From Strigamia acuminata (Eukaryota > Arthropoda > Chilopoda > Geophilomorpha > Linotaeniidae): DNA of 64,000 bases. The position numbers and the translations under genes are program-made. Below are positions 1-11,418 of this stretch, piece by piece (positions within the stretch are counted from its first letter, which is position 1; each line of letters starts with the position of its first letter). The DNA lies in NCBI GenBank assembly GCA_949358305.1, contig OX442314.1:1801087-1865086 (forward strand). Direction: 5' to 3'. The notes under the pieces are model-generated. The model ran no database searches and was not told the DNA's origin. It saw only the letters and a list, made by a program, of their open reading frames with translations.

Positions 1-375
1 GTCCTTGACATAAGTGCCGAACTGCACTTCGGGTTTCTGCTCGATTTCGTTGCAGTGCAGCGGGAAATGGTTCGGTTGCTTGCACAATCTTCATTTACAA
101 ACAAAATTAGCATTTTAATTATTATTTTTTTTTCTTTCGTCACCTGTACGTCACTTTGACACAGTCGGGGTTGAGGCAGCGGAAGATCTTGAGGTTCGCG
201 TCCGGAATGATGGTTCAGAAAGAGCAGTGAGGACACGACTCGAGGTCCGGGTTGTCGGCGCGTCTCCTTCTGAATCTTGCACACCACGGTAAAACATTCT
301 GCAGCTCGCAGTACTGGTCGAGGCATGCGAACTGGTAATATAATTGTCCTGACCGATGTGCATCTCTGCTTGCAT
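1..375 (-). pseudogene. RNF216-like fragment at window edge (IBR/RING2-type exons)
   Basis: Two pieces of an RNF216-like gene on the minus strand. Positions 1-95 match the start of the IBR-end exon of copy A (2690-2932): a Cys-Lys-Gln-Pro-Asn-His start and a Glu-Gln-Lys-Pro-Glu-Val run. Positions about 150-372 match the RING1/IBR exon, but an internal segment is deleted and the frame is shifted, so the zinc-ligand order is lost. The copy runs off the left end of the window. The family is clear; its state beyond position 1 is unknown. Confidence 0.7.
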
Positions 376-419
376 GTGGCTGTGCGAGCACTGCAGAAAT
401 GGATGTATTATAAGTGCCG

Positions 420-920
420 GTTATTAAATTTATCCGAAGTTTAATTAATTACTCAGAAATACCTGACTCAATTTGCTGCTACCAAATTAAATCAATAAAA
501 CCGCCGGTTTTATTGATTTAATCTCGTGTTCTTTTTAAACAGAAGCCGATAGGCTCTTAGCCCTTTTCGTCCGACATTCGAAAATGAAAGCCGAAACTTG
601 CACAGCTCGATGAGATGAATTCGAAATCTCACGCGCTGAACTCGCGCCGTTGTGTTTGATTTGTGTTTGAATTGTTTGTTGATACAAAGTTGAATTTCGT
701 CGGAAGATGGACCGCTAGACGGAGATCGATCGGTCGCAACCATTCGACCAACAAAATTATATGCGCCTCCATATTTCCAGTTGAAGATAAAACCCAAACG
801 GCTTTCTCGAACTCCGTGAAACACAGAGCCACCAAGTAAACAAATCAATTTTAAAACACAAAGTTCCGAATCAATTTTTTTTTTAATTTAACACATGTTT
901 CCATTGTTTATTTTTGTCAC
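420..920 (-). repeat. Copy of the RNF216-cluster 5' unit, with a hairpin
   Basis: This block recurs at 6841-6925 (minus, partial), 19140-19760 (plus), 26760-27540 (plus) and 32755-33005 (plus, partial). In each of the fuller copies it lies upstream, in gene orientation, of RNF216-like exons. It contains a 17-bp-arm inverted repeat at 487-521 around a single C. It is probably a promoter/5' segment carried along with gene duplication rather than a protein-coding region, because open frames through it are not conserved between copies. Confidence 0.6.
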
Positions 921-1081
921 ACGTCTAATGATGTAATGTGAAGATGTGCAATTTCTTCTCTTTAGTTGCAGGTTGTTTTGTTAGTAAAGGTCTAGTAAAT
1001 AAAGCAGTCCATCCGTATAACGTTTTACATTTGACTTTATTTGATTTTATTCGAGAACAAAGTCGTTGCCGAGTAGAAGAT

Positions 1082-1570
1082 TGTTAAATTTGAAGTAAAT
1101 AAAAGATATTCAAATTTACCAATCAATTTCTAAAGTCCTTGACTACAAGTGGATGTAACAGTTGAAAATCGCGTTGAAGTCCAAGATGGCGTTGGAGTAT
1201 AAAAGAAGCACGACCACACAGTTTAAGTTGAAAAAGTACACTGAGTTTATTCTATTCATAAAAGGAAAAGGAAATGCAAATGACACGGTTCACAGAACCA
1301 ATCACAAGCATCCGTAAGATAGGGGAATGACGTGTTCAGGTGGAGGAATGCAAACGGATTAAAAAGGATTAACAATTTGAGATTCCAATAAAAATGAACA
1401 GGTCAGAACATACAAATGAAAATAAAAGACATATTATAACAAATTGGCAAAATCACAAATTCAATATCAAATTCTCGAACAAAAAATGGAAATACAAAGT
1501 AACAACATAAATACAACAATATTAATACGACTCAAATAACAATTCACACGTAAAATCATCGATTTTCACA
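1082..1570 (-). mobile_element. Solo LTR of the BEL/Pao family seen at 9082-15658
   Basis: It begins TGTTAAATTTG and ends GATTTTCACA, the same ends as both LTRs of the full element, and shares internal blocks such as GGCACGACCACAC. It is 489 bp against 625 bp for the complete LTRs and is diverged, so it is an older insertion reduced to one LTR by recombination. It is flanked by the 5-bp direct repeat AAGAT at 1077-1081 and 1571-1575. The same site is uninterrupted downstream of copy B (near 21700), which confirms the ends. Confidence 0.9.
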
Positions 1571-1742
1571 AAGATGTCCGAGTTGGCGTCGCTGTAGTCG
1601 GAGTCGCGGCACGAGGCGTACGAAACATTCTCGTCCGAGCGACACAAACTTTGCTTGTCGCTACATTCGCACTCGGACGCTGTTGAATCGATGCACATCA
1701 GACGAAATTTAGCTCTGAAAGTCGTCGTCTTCTTCTTCTTCT
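1571..1742 (-). other. Conserved open segment downstream of copy A, possible exon
   Basis: On the minus strand this follows a good acceptor (TTGATTTCTGCAG near 1742). It reads open for over 50 codons rich in Ser, Cys, Asp and Glu, with repeated Cys-x-Cys-Ser and Ser-Asp pairs. The matching segment after copy B (21690-21860) keeps the first half of this reading frame but then shifts by one base. The solo LTR cuts it at 1571, and the remainder reappears at 1030-1076. It may be a last exon of an ancestral gene or of a neighbour duplicated with it. I do not recognise a domain. Confidence 0.3.
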
Positions 1743-2051
1743 GCAGAAATCAAATTGAATTGATAGTATATGAAGTGCTAATCATGTAAATAATTATAAA
1801 GTCAAATTCCAAATCGAATTAACGGTCATTTATTATGAATTTAAAATAAAAGTGAGAAGTAAAATAGAATTTCTGTTTATGTACACGACGACCAATCAAT
1901 CAATCCATCGATTTCAAACAACAAACAATGAAGAATGTTTGTGTTCACAACGTCTTTGGATGCCAAAGAGAAAAATGAATTACTACGACGACGACCACTT
2001 GCCTCACTTCTTCCGGTTGTTCTTTTTGCCTGTCAAATTGAATTGTTGTCG

Positions 2052-5000
2052 TTAATTGGACGCACGAACGAAACGACGAGTACCTGCGTTGTCCGCCGCT
2101 TGTGTCGCTGGTGCAACAGGCCTGAGCAGAGTTCTCGGCGGGGGTCTGGGCGGGAGCACGGGCAGGGTCCTGGGCGGAGGCCTGAGCAGAGGCCAGAGCG
2201 GAAGCCTTGGGAGGGCCCTCGGCGGGGGTCTGGGCAAGAGTATGGGCATGGTCCTGGGCAAGGCCCTGGGCAGGAGTCTGAGCGGAAGCCTGGGCGGATT
2301 CCTCGGCACAGGTTGTACTGGTCGGATAATGGCATTGGCATTGGCATTGGCATTGGCATTGGCGTTGGCGGCGACCATCCGTTGGGCTTGGGCTTGCTGC
2401 TGCTGCATGAGTCGCTGGAAGGCGATTTGGCCACGCCCGTTGACCATGGGCATGAAGCCTTGCACGTACTGCTGCTGAGACTTCTGCACGGCCGCGAACG
2501 GCGTTTTGGTCGGGTCGTGGCGCAGCTCGACCGCCTGCGCTTCCGGATGCGTCTCGATGTACTCTTGCTTTGCCTTCTTGGCGCCCTGCTCCACCTCCAG
2601 CCGATGCATTTCGGCGTCGTTTGAGAATTTGGGACACCTGAAGTCGGAGTAATTCATTAATTGGCATTCCATTTCAATCATTAACTCACCGTCCGTTGTC
2701 GAAATGCTTGTAGTCCTTGATGGCCTCGCGACACACGTAGCAGAAGATCTGGCCGCACGTGCACGTCATTTTGTTGCAGCCGTGTTCTTTGACGATGCCC
2801 CGCTTGCATTTGGGACACGTGCGCACCAACGCGTCCGTCATCTGGTCCTCTACGTAAGTGCGGAACTGAACTTCCGGTTTCTGCTCAATCTCGTCGCAGC
2901 GCAGCGGGAGGTGGTTCGGTTCCTTGCACAACCTTCATACATAAACTAAAATAGCATTTCATTTATTCCTTTTTTTATTTTTACGTCACCTGCACGTCAC
3001 TCTGAGACATTCCGGGTTGAGGCAGCGGAAGATCTTGAGGTCCGCGTCCGGAATGATGGCGCAGAAAGAGCAGTGAGGACACGACTCGAGATCCGGGATG
3101 TCGGCGCGCCGGATCTCCTCCTCCTGCATCTTGCGTACGACGTTAGAAAACACATTGGGTGGTAAAACACTCTGCAGGACGAAGGGCGGGAACTCGTGCT
3201 CGCAGTACGGGTCAAGGCAGGGAAAGTGGTAATTGCCCTGGCCGATGTGCACCTCGGCGTGGCGCCGGATGCACGATCTGCAGAACAAGTGCCCGTCCGT
3301 GCACTGCAGCATGTCCTCCAAGAGCACTTCGTCCTCGAAGCAGCAACTGCACTCCATCAGTTCGTCGTTTGCCTTCGCCACTTCGATTTTACTTAAACGT
3401 TCCGCTTCCTTGTCCTTCTTGTATTCTAGAAAAGAAATGACATGTATTTGCACGACACGAGTTTTGCTTTTTAAACTGTACGAATGATCCTGTCTTCTAT
3501 CTCGATGAACAACTTCTCTTTGTAGAAGAGTTCGTCGATTTGTTGCGGCATCAATTTCAGGGGGCTCCTCACCTTCTTTTTCCTCAAGTTCTCCCTCCTT
3601 TTCTTGATTAACGGTTCTGTAATTAATCGAATCAATCACGTAAGTTGATTATTTTGTGACCGTTTGGCCACCCAAAGGTACGAAGTGTCGCTGACACACA
3701 CTGCCCAATGGCCCCGAAGTAAGCCCGGTATCTTGATGCTAAATTCTTACTGCGCAGCGCAGGCGATTTTCTAATTCCACTTGTTATTTAGTAGTATTAA
3801 GCCTAATATTAGACCTAATATGCTAAAATAAAGTAAATAAAACAACAATAAACTCATCATTAAAAGTAATTTGTGACCAAAATATTGGCCAGTTAGACGG
3901 TAGATCTCCAACCACTAGTTGGAGATCAACCGAGGAATCCTTTCATCCGTTGTCTAGTACTAGACAACGGATTAAAGGTCACCAAACCCAACAATCTGGA
4001 GTTTCTTGTCTTTATTTACGTGAGCATGCGTCCCACCCCAGGATATCTTGACCCTAGGGGGAAACGTTCCAGAGCGCATTCATCTCTTTCATGATGGGCG
4101 TGAGGTGGAAACGGTGTTTCTCCATCACTTGCGTCAAATCGTTTTTGTACGCGTATCGGAACTGGTTACTGACGTAGGATTGAACGTGCAACCTGTACGA
4201 CGCACTCACGACTCGGTCGTTGTTTTTGAAGAAGTTCTCCGGGTCTGGGAACATCTCCAGGAATTCCTCAACGCTGAACTTTCTGCAAAAAGAAATTCAG
4301 TGGAAATGATGACAAAAATCAATACAAACAACGACAAATCATGAAAAAAACAACAGTAAAAGCGCTTTGTTCATAGAAACACCATAAAAACGAAATAAAA
4401 TAAACAAAATAAGTAGAAAACCTTTCGACAAATTTCCGCTTGACCGCCGCCTTTTGAGCTTCGGCCAACTTGGGATACGAACGACTTTCCAACCACCCGT
4501 TAACCGTCGCGTTTATGTAGTTCACATCGTTCTTCCATCTCTCCAGAAAAGTGCGCAGGTATTCGGGATCAGCGTCCGGAAAGAGCTCTAAAACCAAGTT
4601 GACTTTTTCCATCGTCGCCGACACATTGTTATTCTTTTCCGTAGAAGAGGACGCGATTGCTTCCGGCCCGTTATTCCCGGCATTCGGGGCCTCATTCGTT
4701 ACTGGAGACGGCGCCATCCCCTTCATATCGAGCAACTCGCCGACAACTAAGCGTAAGCGCACCCGGTTTGCATTCCCGTGATGCGCCTCCAGATACGCGA
4801 GGATTTCCTCCCGGCTCTTGTTCGGGACGAATCTGCTCACGACCTCAATATCGTTGATTAAATCGTTCAATGTGTTTGGTTGGTTTTCTTCCGGGATGTG
4901 CAACGGCGCTTGTGCGGGTTGCTTTAATTGTTGCGCGATCAAACGATCGTTTACGATGTTTCTTCTATTGGGATTCGGACCAACGGCTCCAACCATCGCG

Positions 5001-5359
5001 TAAACTTCGTTCCGATCCACCAACAAATCCGGGTGGAGCACTCGAAGCCCGTTAATGATATAATTCACTTCCTACATACAAATTAAATCAGTTTTAATTA
5101 TTTTGTTTGATAGTTTGGATTAATTTACGACGAAATACTTCTGTGATGTCGTTTACTTCAACCGTGTGCTGTGGCGCGGAAGGTACGGACGATCCGCAAT
5201 GTTGTCGTCGTCGTCGTCGCTGTTTTCTTCAACTGCGTCGTGTGGCGCGGGCGGAACTGCGATCATCCCGGGAATGTGCGGAATGTCGTCGTCTTCGTCG
5301 CCGTCTTCATCTTCGTCGTCACTGTCATCGTCCCATTTAAAAAATTTAACTTTTTTCAT
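2052..5359 (-). CDS. RNF216: RNF216-like RBR E3 ubiquitin ligase, copy A (RBR half intact, N-terminal half damaged)
   Basis: RBR ligases take ubiquitin from an E2 on RING1 and pass it to a RING2 cysteine before transfer to substrate. Minus-strand exons: 5359 to about 5170, 5071-4422, 4282 to about 4057, 3616-3482, 3425-2990, 2932-2690, 2637-2052. The last four join in frame with GT-AG sites. They encode RING1 (from Cys-Ser-Cys-Cys), IBR (Cys-Pro-His-Cys onward) and a complete RING2 with the catalytic-type His-Gly-Cys before Asn-Lys-Met, then a Gln/Ala-rich and Pro/Arg-rich tail. Exon 2 carries UBA/CUE-like segments (Leu-Glu-Leu-Phe-Pro-Asp-Ala). Damage: exon 1 reaches TAA out of phase with copies B and C. 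Exon 3 hits an in-frame TAG at 4054 where B and C have a GT donor. A shorter RBR-only product remains possible. The family call is firm; functionality is uncertain. Confidence 0.7.
2331..2368. repeat. GGCATT hexamer microsatellite inside copy A last exon
   Basis: About six tandem copies of GGCATT/GGCGTT. On the minus strand they encode an (Asn-Ala)n run in the C-terminal tail. Copies B and C have fewer units at the same place, so the repeat length varies among paralogues. Confidence 0.85.
3903..3972. repeat. Two short palindromes in intron 3 of copy A
   Basis: 3903-3912 pairs with 3918-3927 (GATCTCCAAC / GTTGGAGATC). 3945-3972 is a perfect 28-bp palindrome with 14-bp arms. The corresponding intron of copy B (near 23690) lacks the central ~45 bp and has only one side of each palindrome. 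Confidence 0.8.
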
Positions 5360-5399
5360 CGTTTTTCATTTTTAAATTAAGAAATCAGTGTTATTTTTT

Positions 5400-5770
5400 G
5401 TTGATATCCATAACTGTTCTATTCTGTAAAGTGAAACGGGAAGTTAGAACGGCTTTTGCAAGAATTACTCGAATGTTCACCTGGAAATTTGATGCGATCA
5501 AGTTCGAGCCGTCAATTAAAACAGAGTGGTAGAAAAGTCAAAAAGTAAAAAAACATTTGTTGCAAGAAGAACCCGAAATAGGCTTTCAGGCCTAGATTTG
5601 GAAATGTGAGCCAAAAGTTGTGAGATGACAGTCGTTCTATATCGTTCTCATCCTTTTTGATTATTTTAGTTGCAATATTATTGTTATTATATTCATTATT
5701 GTTATTATTATTATTATTCGTGAATCGATTTCACGGATTTTGAGAATGAGCGACCTGCATTGTTTCTTCG
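5400..5770 (-). promoter_or_regulatory. Conserved 5' flank of the RNF216-like copies
   Basis: The segment just upstream of the copy A start is closely repeated upstream of copy B (25150-25560) and of the broken copy E (18730-19140). Shared blocks include the stretch around TTCACCTGGAAATTTGATGCG and a terminal ATT/TTG microsatellite. Conservation in three flanks suggests promoter plus 5' UTR, though duplication alone would also explain it. No TATA box is evident. Confidence 0.45.
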
Positions 5771-6030
5771 CCCTCGCTTTTCTTTTTGTTTCCAGGCCTA
5801 ACTATACATGTAAGTATCATTCTTCTTCTTCTTTAGTCGTAAACAAAAAATAACTGGTGCAAAATTGCTCACCTTACATCGTAGTGGCGTCGATCTGACT
5901 CAAATAATAATAATAATAACCGCGAATCTCGTCCAAAACTTCTTTTGAACGGGTTTAAACGACCATTTATGCGTCAGTGAATGCACCTGATACTAAAAAT
6001 CACATAAAACAAACAAAATAAAACAAATAA
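5770..6030. other. Intergenic, no supported gene
   Basis: AT-rich sequence with an (ATA)n microsatellite near 5905. No recognisable coding or mobile sequence. Confidence 0.5.
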
Positions 6031-6760
6031 CTATAAAACCTTTCTATAAATTCCGTTTAGTCGCCGCCTCTTAGGTTTCGGCCAACCTGGGATACGAGCG
6101 ATTTCGCCAACCACCAGAAGCGTTCGCCACGATGTAATCGACTCTTGCTCTACAAAAGATCGCAGGTATTCGGGATCAGCGTCTGGAAACAGCTCCAAAA
6201 TCGTGGTTACTTCGTCCATCGACGTCGACTCTTTTCGGTCGAAGTGGTCGCGATTGCTTCCGTCCCATTTTTCCCGGCATTCGGGGCTTTATTCGCCACA
6301 GCATACGGCTCCAACTCGTTAATGACGATGCGCACCCGGTTCGGATTCTCGTGAAGATCATCTCCCGGCTCTTGTTCGGAACGAACTTGCTCACCACCTC
6401 CACATCGTTCAGCAATTCCTCGAACTTGTCTGTTTTCCTCCAGGATGTTCAACGGCGCTTCTTTGGGTTGTTTCAGCCGTTCGGCGATCAATCACGATGT
6501 TCCTTCTGTTGGCACTTTTACTCCACGATGCAAGCAAGTCGTAAATCTGATTCGGATCTACTACGAAATCCGGATGCAGTTCTCGAAGCGTGTTTACGAT
6601 CAAAGTCACTCTCTAGATGCAAATTGAATGCATTTTAATTTATTTTTATGCTTGTGAAGTGTGGCAATAAATAATTTACGATCAAATATCTCTGAAACGT
6701 CATTTTCTTCCGAAATGTCCGGTCGATCCGTTGCGGCGTCGTCGCTGTTCCTACATGCAC
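6031..6760 (-). pseudogene. RNF216-like copy F, decayed N-terminal exons
   Basis: On the minus strand, pieces of the N-terminal exon 2 can be followed in three different frames: a Leu-Arg-Glu-Leu-His-Pro-Asp-Phe start, then Val-Ser-Lys-Phe-Val-Pro-Asn-Lys-Ser, then Leu-Glu-Leu-Phe-Pro-Asp-Ala near 6180. Several small deletions and frameshifts break it. An exon 1 remnant lies near 6640-6760. No RBR exons follow. It is a clear relic of the same family. Confidence 0.75.
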
Positions 6761-6840
6761 TTACACCCAACGAGCTTACGATGTAAAAATGTAAATAAAA
6801 TGAAAAATGAATCTTTTACAATGGAAAAGCATAAATCCGA

Positions 6841-7558
6841 TCGGTGAGATGAATTTGAAATTTCGCGCGCTAAGACGCGCCGTTGTTTGATTTGTCTTTA
6901 TTTATTGATACAAATTTGAATTTTCCCGGGAGGTGGAGCAACTGCATCCGTTTTCATCATCACAACCATCCTAACATCAGCATCATCTTCACAGCCTTTA
7001 TTGCATTCAGCATTGTGAATTGGTATTGCATATCGATTTGGTTACAGTTACTGGTTTGTTACTTGATTGGTTTTAATTAAAAAGAATTGGGTGTAATATC
7101 CGGTTTTAAAAACGTAATTACAATCTTGCTGTTTTTAAGATACTTTTTTTAATGGAGAATGTAAATCCGGTGTTTTGTTAAATTTAGAAAATTTCAATTG
7201 TTTTCCTTTAAATTTTATTCAAATTCAATCATCTTCCCTAAAAAAAAAACACCAACTTCCGCAAACACAACCCACGAAACCACATGTAAAACCCAAACAA
7301 ACCAACTCGAAAACAAACAAAACCAAAAATAAACAAAATTCCCACAAAAATGGCTGACCACAATGACAATACGCCTAATTAGTCTTGGTTTATTGCTGAT
7401 GAATTTACGACTCCCTCAAGGCCCCACATTTAACCGGAAACATTCGAATATAATCATTATGATTGTGTTTTGAGTGTGAATCAGTGAATTCTAAAGGCCC
7501 TAGGTAATATTAGGGGCTCTAGGTCAATATTAGAGGCCCTAGGTCAATATTAAGGGCT
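6841..7558. other. Partial 5' unit (6841-6925, minus) then AT-rich intergenic DNA
   Basis: 6841-6925 matches the internal part of the cluster 5' unit on the minus strand. The rest is low-complexity A/T-rich sequence including an A-rich tract at 7230-7350, plus a short triplicated 'ggccctaggtcaatatta' phrase at 7494-7556. No gene was recognised. Confidence 0.5.
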
Positions 7559-7990
7559 GTGAGAATGACAAGGACGACGCCACTGCGAATCGTCCGCAAA
7601 TGTTCGTTGCACCCGTTGAAGAAAAGGACGACGACGACGACGTGGAAAATCGCCGCTGCACGATCGCCGTTGCACCGGCGCCACAGAAAACGACATTACA
7701 GAAGTATTTCGTCGTAAATTAATCCCAACTATCAAACAAAATAACTAAAATGCATTTAATTTGTATGTAGGAAGTGACTTACGGGCTTCGAGAGGTCCAC
7801 CCGGATTTCTTGGTGGATCCGAACGAAGTTTACCAGTTGATTAAAACCGTGAATGCGAATCCAAACCGAGAAAACATCATCATCTATCGTTTGATCGCCG
7901 AACGGCTAAACGAAACCGAGCAAGCGCCGTCGCACATCCCGGAACAATGTACACACAAGATCAACGAATTCATCAACGACGTGGAAGTGA
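7559..7990 (+). pseudogene. RNF216-like copy D, exons 1-2 fragment
   Basis: The plus strand carries an exon 1 end (Asn-Asp-Ile-Thr-Glu before a GTATTT donor near 7700), an intron ending TATGTAG, and exon 2 from 7771 (Glu-Val-Thr-Tyr-Gly-Leu-Arg-Glu-Val-His-Pro). Homology stops abruptly near 7990 in the middle of exon 2. There it joins, head to head, the minus-strand exon 3 of copy E. The copy is therefore cut by an inversion or rearrangement. Confidence 0.75.
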
Positions 7991-8129
7991 TTAAATCACC
8001 GTCAGTGGGCAACACTTTACATAGCGCATTCATCGGGCGTGAGGTGGAACGGTGTTCAGTGCTGGACTGGCAAGGCGGGCTACCGGGAGTTTCCCGGTGG
8101 CCCGTGGCTCGGTGGCCCGTGGCCGACCC

Positions 8130-8248
8130 GCTCGATCCGCCGTCGCCCGTCCCGTCCCGATCCGCCGTCGCCCGTCCCGTCCCGATCCGCCGTCGCCCGT
8201 CCCGTCCCGATCCGCCGTCGCCCGTCCCGATCCGCCGTCATTCGTCCC
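8130..8248. repeat. GC-rich ~25-bp tandem repeat near the hAT left end
   Basis: Four to five units of a C/G-rich phrase (TCCGCCGTCGCCCGTCCCG and variants) lie within the left subterminal region of the hAT element. They are very unlike the AT-rich surroundings. Confidence 0.85.
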
Positions 8249-9081
8249 GTTATACAGTATATAGCATGTAGTTTTTTTGTAATAAGTATGACGTCTACAT
8301 TATTGCGCAATGCGCATGTTCAATTTAAAAGCATTCTGGTTCTGCACATCCGGACTGGTGTCATGGCGTCATGCTCTCACCATCGCCGTCGCCAAGAAGA
8401 ACCAGTTTGCACATTGGTTATATACATCATAAACACAGCAAACATCAAAGAAAATTATGATTTTCTCTTTGTATAAGGTATTTTGAACATATTTATTTAC
8501 AAGTAGGATTTAAAAAATGTGATTTGATTCTAATTATGTAGGATATTTAAAACACTTAAAAATGCCAAAATTCAAACGGCGAAAATCTAAACGGGAAAGT
8601 GGATGGCAACGAGAAAAAGCAAAACAGCAAAAAAATTTGATGGCTGAAGCTGAAAACTGTCACAAAATAGATGCTCTCTTTCATACTGCAACATCATCCG
8701 CGAAAGATACATTGATTGATTGTCACCAGGAAGAAAGCGTCGTTGAGGAAACAATAGAAGAAGAAGAAGAAGAAACACAAGTAAATATTCAGCAATGTCA
8801 AAGTTTCGAAACAGAAGAAATAAATGAGGAAATTGGCGAAAAAATTGATTATTTTCTACAACCTCAAAATGAAAATTTACCAAATTTCTTAAAGTTTCAT
8901 CCGGTCCAGCCAAGTTTAGAATCAAAATGTAATTTAAAAGACAGAAAAATATACTTTCGAAAAGATGGCGTACGTAGATGCTGGTTAACTTTAGATGAAA
9001 ATTGTGGAAAAATGTTTTGTTCTTTTTGCCTTGCTTTTTGTACGAATCCTTTGGAGCAATCTATTTTTATAAGTGGATATG

Positions 9082-9706
9082 TGTTAAATTTGCATAAAAT
9101 AAAATAATACAAATCTATCAAACAAATTCCACAGTCCTTGGTTACAAATGATGGGTAAAGTTGAGATATTTTGTTGAAATGTGTTGAAAATCTAAGATGG
9201 CGTCGGAGCAAAGAAAAGGCACGACCACACGTTTTGAGGTAAAAAAGTACACTGGTCTTTATTCAATTATTTACACAAAAGGAAAAAGTAAAGAATGCAG
9301 ATGACACGCTCTGAGCACCAATGGAAACGGTGCACACAAATTTGGAAAAACCCCACCAATTAAAAGATTAACGTGGGGACAAGAACCTTGTACAAACTAG
9401 AACAGGTCAATACACTCAAATGACAAATGGTAATTAATAATAAAAGTGTTACATGTTCAAATCAAAACATAATATTGAAGCCTAAATATGAGAAACAATA
9501 AAATCAGCAAATCAATGTTAAATTCAAATCAAATATCAAAATCAATAATGTTATTATACAACACCTCAAAGCAATGTAAAAAATGGCAAATAAAATTACC
9601 CAATCACCAATATAGAAAGGAATAACAAATCAAGGTGGAAAATAGAAATACAAATGGCAATTTAAATAATGGTTTATTTAACCCGTAAAATCACCCGATT
9701 TTCACA
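9082..9706 (-). repeat. 3' LTR of the BEL/Pao element
   Basis: 625 bp with TG...CA ends, the same length and sequence as 15034-15658 as far as I can read. The integrase frame stops 16 bp inside it. Confidence 0.95.
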
Positions 9707-11418
9707 CTGCCGGCCGGAGGATCACCCAATCTCACCTCCAACCATACGAGGCGTTGAACTGGTCGACGTAATTTTCCCCCATCCGCGAGCACGAGTTCAC
9801 ATGACCTAACTTTGTCATCGCGACCTCGTCTGACTTCGACCACTCTCCCCATCTTCCATTTCAAACGGGGTTTAAATTGCTCCTCAATTATCACAACGTC
9901 GTCAATTTGCAGCTCACGTTTGTCTGATTTTCCCGTTTGCACCTTCAGGTCCTTTAAATATTCACGGGACCAGCGTGACCAAAATGTTAACAACATGCGT
10001 TGTTGATATTGCCACTGTCGAACGAATTCCTTTTGAGTCGGTTCGAGTATTTCAGTTGACCCTGAATCCGGCAAGTGTGTTTGCATGGTTCCCGTCAAGA
10101 AATGTGCTGGAGTAAGTGGTTCGGCTTCGCTTGGCTTCTCGTACACGTATGTGATGGGCCTACGGTTGATGACCGCTTCCGTCTGTGCCAAGAAAGTTCC
10201 AAATTGATAAAAGTTGAGGTGTGCAGATCCGATTACTTTTTTCAAGCAACGTTTAACTGTCTGCACCATCCTCTCCCAGAACCCTCCCCACCACGGTGCA
10301 TTTTCTACAATGAACTTCCACTCTATTCCCTTTTGAGCCAGATAATTTTGGAACGCCTCGTCTTTGGTGGAGCGTAAAAGAGATGAAAGTTCTAAATTAG
10401 CACGGTGAAAGGTGGACCCGTTGTCGCTGTATATCGTCTTTGGGAGGCCTCTACGACTGATGAATCGTTCAAACGCCCCCAAAAAGTCTGTTGTTGACAA
10501 TGAGGGAACCAGTTCCAAATGCACCGCTCGAATGGTTGCGCACGTGAAAAGAGCTATATAAGCCTTGGTCGTTCGTCCCTTTATTATTATCGGTCCAGCA
10601 AAATCGACTCCAGTAACCGCGAATGGTTGGCACTTAGTCGTCCTGTCTGCTGGGAGGGGGCCTGGCACTTCTCGCATCAACCGTCCTTGAATCTTTTTGC
10701 AGACGACGCATTTGTCCAAAATCGATTTTAAGGTCCTCCTTGCGGATGGTGTCCAGTATAATTCTCGAAATTTAGACAGTGTGGCTGTCAATCCGCAATG
10801 AAGGACCTGTAAATGAGAGTGTTGCAAAATTAATTTCGTGAGTTTATGGTTTGGAGGTAAAATCAAAGGTTGCACAGCGGTGTACAAATCTCGCGATTTT
10901 TGCAGTCGAGTTTGCAGTTCGATCAACCCCATCTCGTTCAGCTGTGGATTCAGGTCTCGCAATTTTGAATCCCTCTGAATTTGTCTGCCATCTCTCAATT
11001 GATTTATTTCCAGGCCATAAGCGTCCGACTGCGCGATTCGAATCAAGCTGAATTTCGCCCGTTTTATCTCAGCTGCAGTTAATGGACCTCGACCGCGTTG
11101 GCTGGCATCTGTCTGTCGCTTTCCAGCATTGTCAGCAAATCTGTAAACCCATGCCAGTGTTCGGATTGCTTTTGAAAACGATCCAAACCTGGCAAACGGG
11201 AAAATATTAGTTACTGCTGTTTGCACGGCTTCGACGTGCGTTTCAGTCGTTTCGTCATCCTCTTCGACCGGCTCTGTTGGCAGGTTTGGCCAATCTCGAC
11301 GACTTCCACGTAGCCAGTCCGGTCCCTGCCACCAAAGTTGCTCGGTTATCAATGCTTCTGCGTCCATTCCTCTTGTCAGGCGGTCAGCAGATTTTCCACG
11401 CCTGGCACGTGTCTCCAC
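9691..11418 (-). CDS. BEL/Pao Pol C-terminal part: integrase
   Basis: A 575-codon open frame. In order: the end of the RNase H/A17 region; an H2C2-type integrase zinc finger (His-x-His then Cys-Val-Val-Cys, about residues 215-255); an rve-type DDE core (Asp in Gly-Val-Asp-Phe-Ala-Gly, Asp in Tyr-Ser-Asp-Asn-Gly, Glu in Phe-Trp-Glu-Arg); and a C-terminal DUF5641-like domain. It overlaps the upstream frame by 43 bp in another phase. In relatives Gag-Pol is normally one reading frame, so the break here looks like a single-base loss. The stop codon lies inside the 3' LTR. Confidence 0.9.
   Translation of the reverse strand: METRARRGKSADRLTRGMDAEALITEQLWWQGPDWLRGSRRDWPNLPTEPVEEDDETTETHVEAVQTAVTNIFPFARFGSFSKAIRTLAWVYRFADNAGKRQTDASQRGRGPLTAAEIKRAKFSLIRIAQSDAYGLEINQLRDGRQIQRDSKLRDLNPQLNEMGLIELQTRLQKSRDLYTAVQPLILPPNHKLTKLILQHSHLQVLHCGLTATLSKFRELYWTPSARRTLKSILDKCVVCKKIQGRLMREVPGPLPADRTTKCQPFAVTGVDFAGPIIIKGRTTKAYIALFTCATIRAVHLELVPSLSTTDFLGAFERFISRRGLPKTIYSDNGSTFHRANLELSSLLRSTKDEAFQNYLAQKGIEWKFIVENAPWWGGFWERMVQTVKRCLKKVIGSAHLNFYQFGTFLAQTEAVINRRPITYVYEKPSEAEPLTPAHFLTGTMQTHLPDSGSTEILEPTQKEFVRQWQYQQRMLLTFWSRWSREYLKDLKVQTGKSDKRELQIDDVVIIEEQFKPRLKWKMGRVVEVRRGRDDKVRSCELVLADGGKLRRPVQRLVWLEVRLGDPPAGSVKIG

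Noticed and set aside
1945-2667. Long overlapping open frames on both strands over the copy A last exon
   Set aside because: They are shadows of the GC-rich repeat coding for the Pro/Arg and Gln/Ala tail. Only the 2052-2637 minus frame continues the spliced ligase.
8039-8476. Pro/Arg-rich open frames at the hAT left end
   Set aside because: Result of the 25-bp GC-rich tandem repeat; three frames are open at once.
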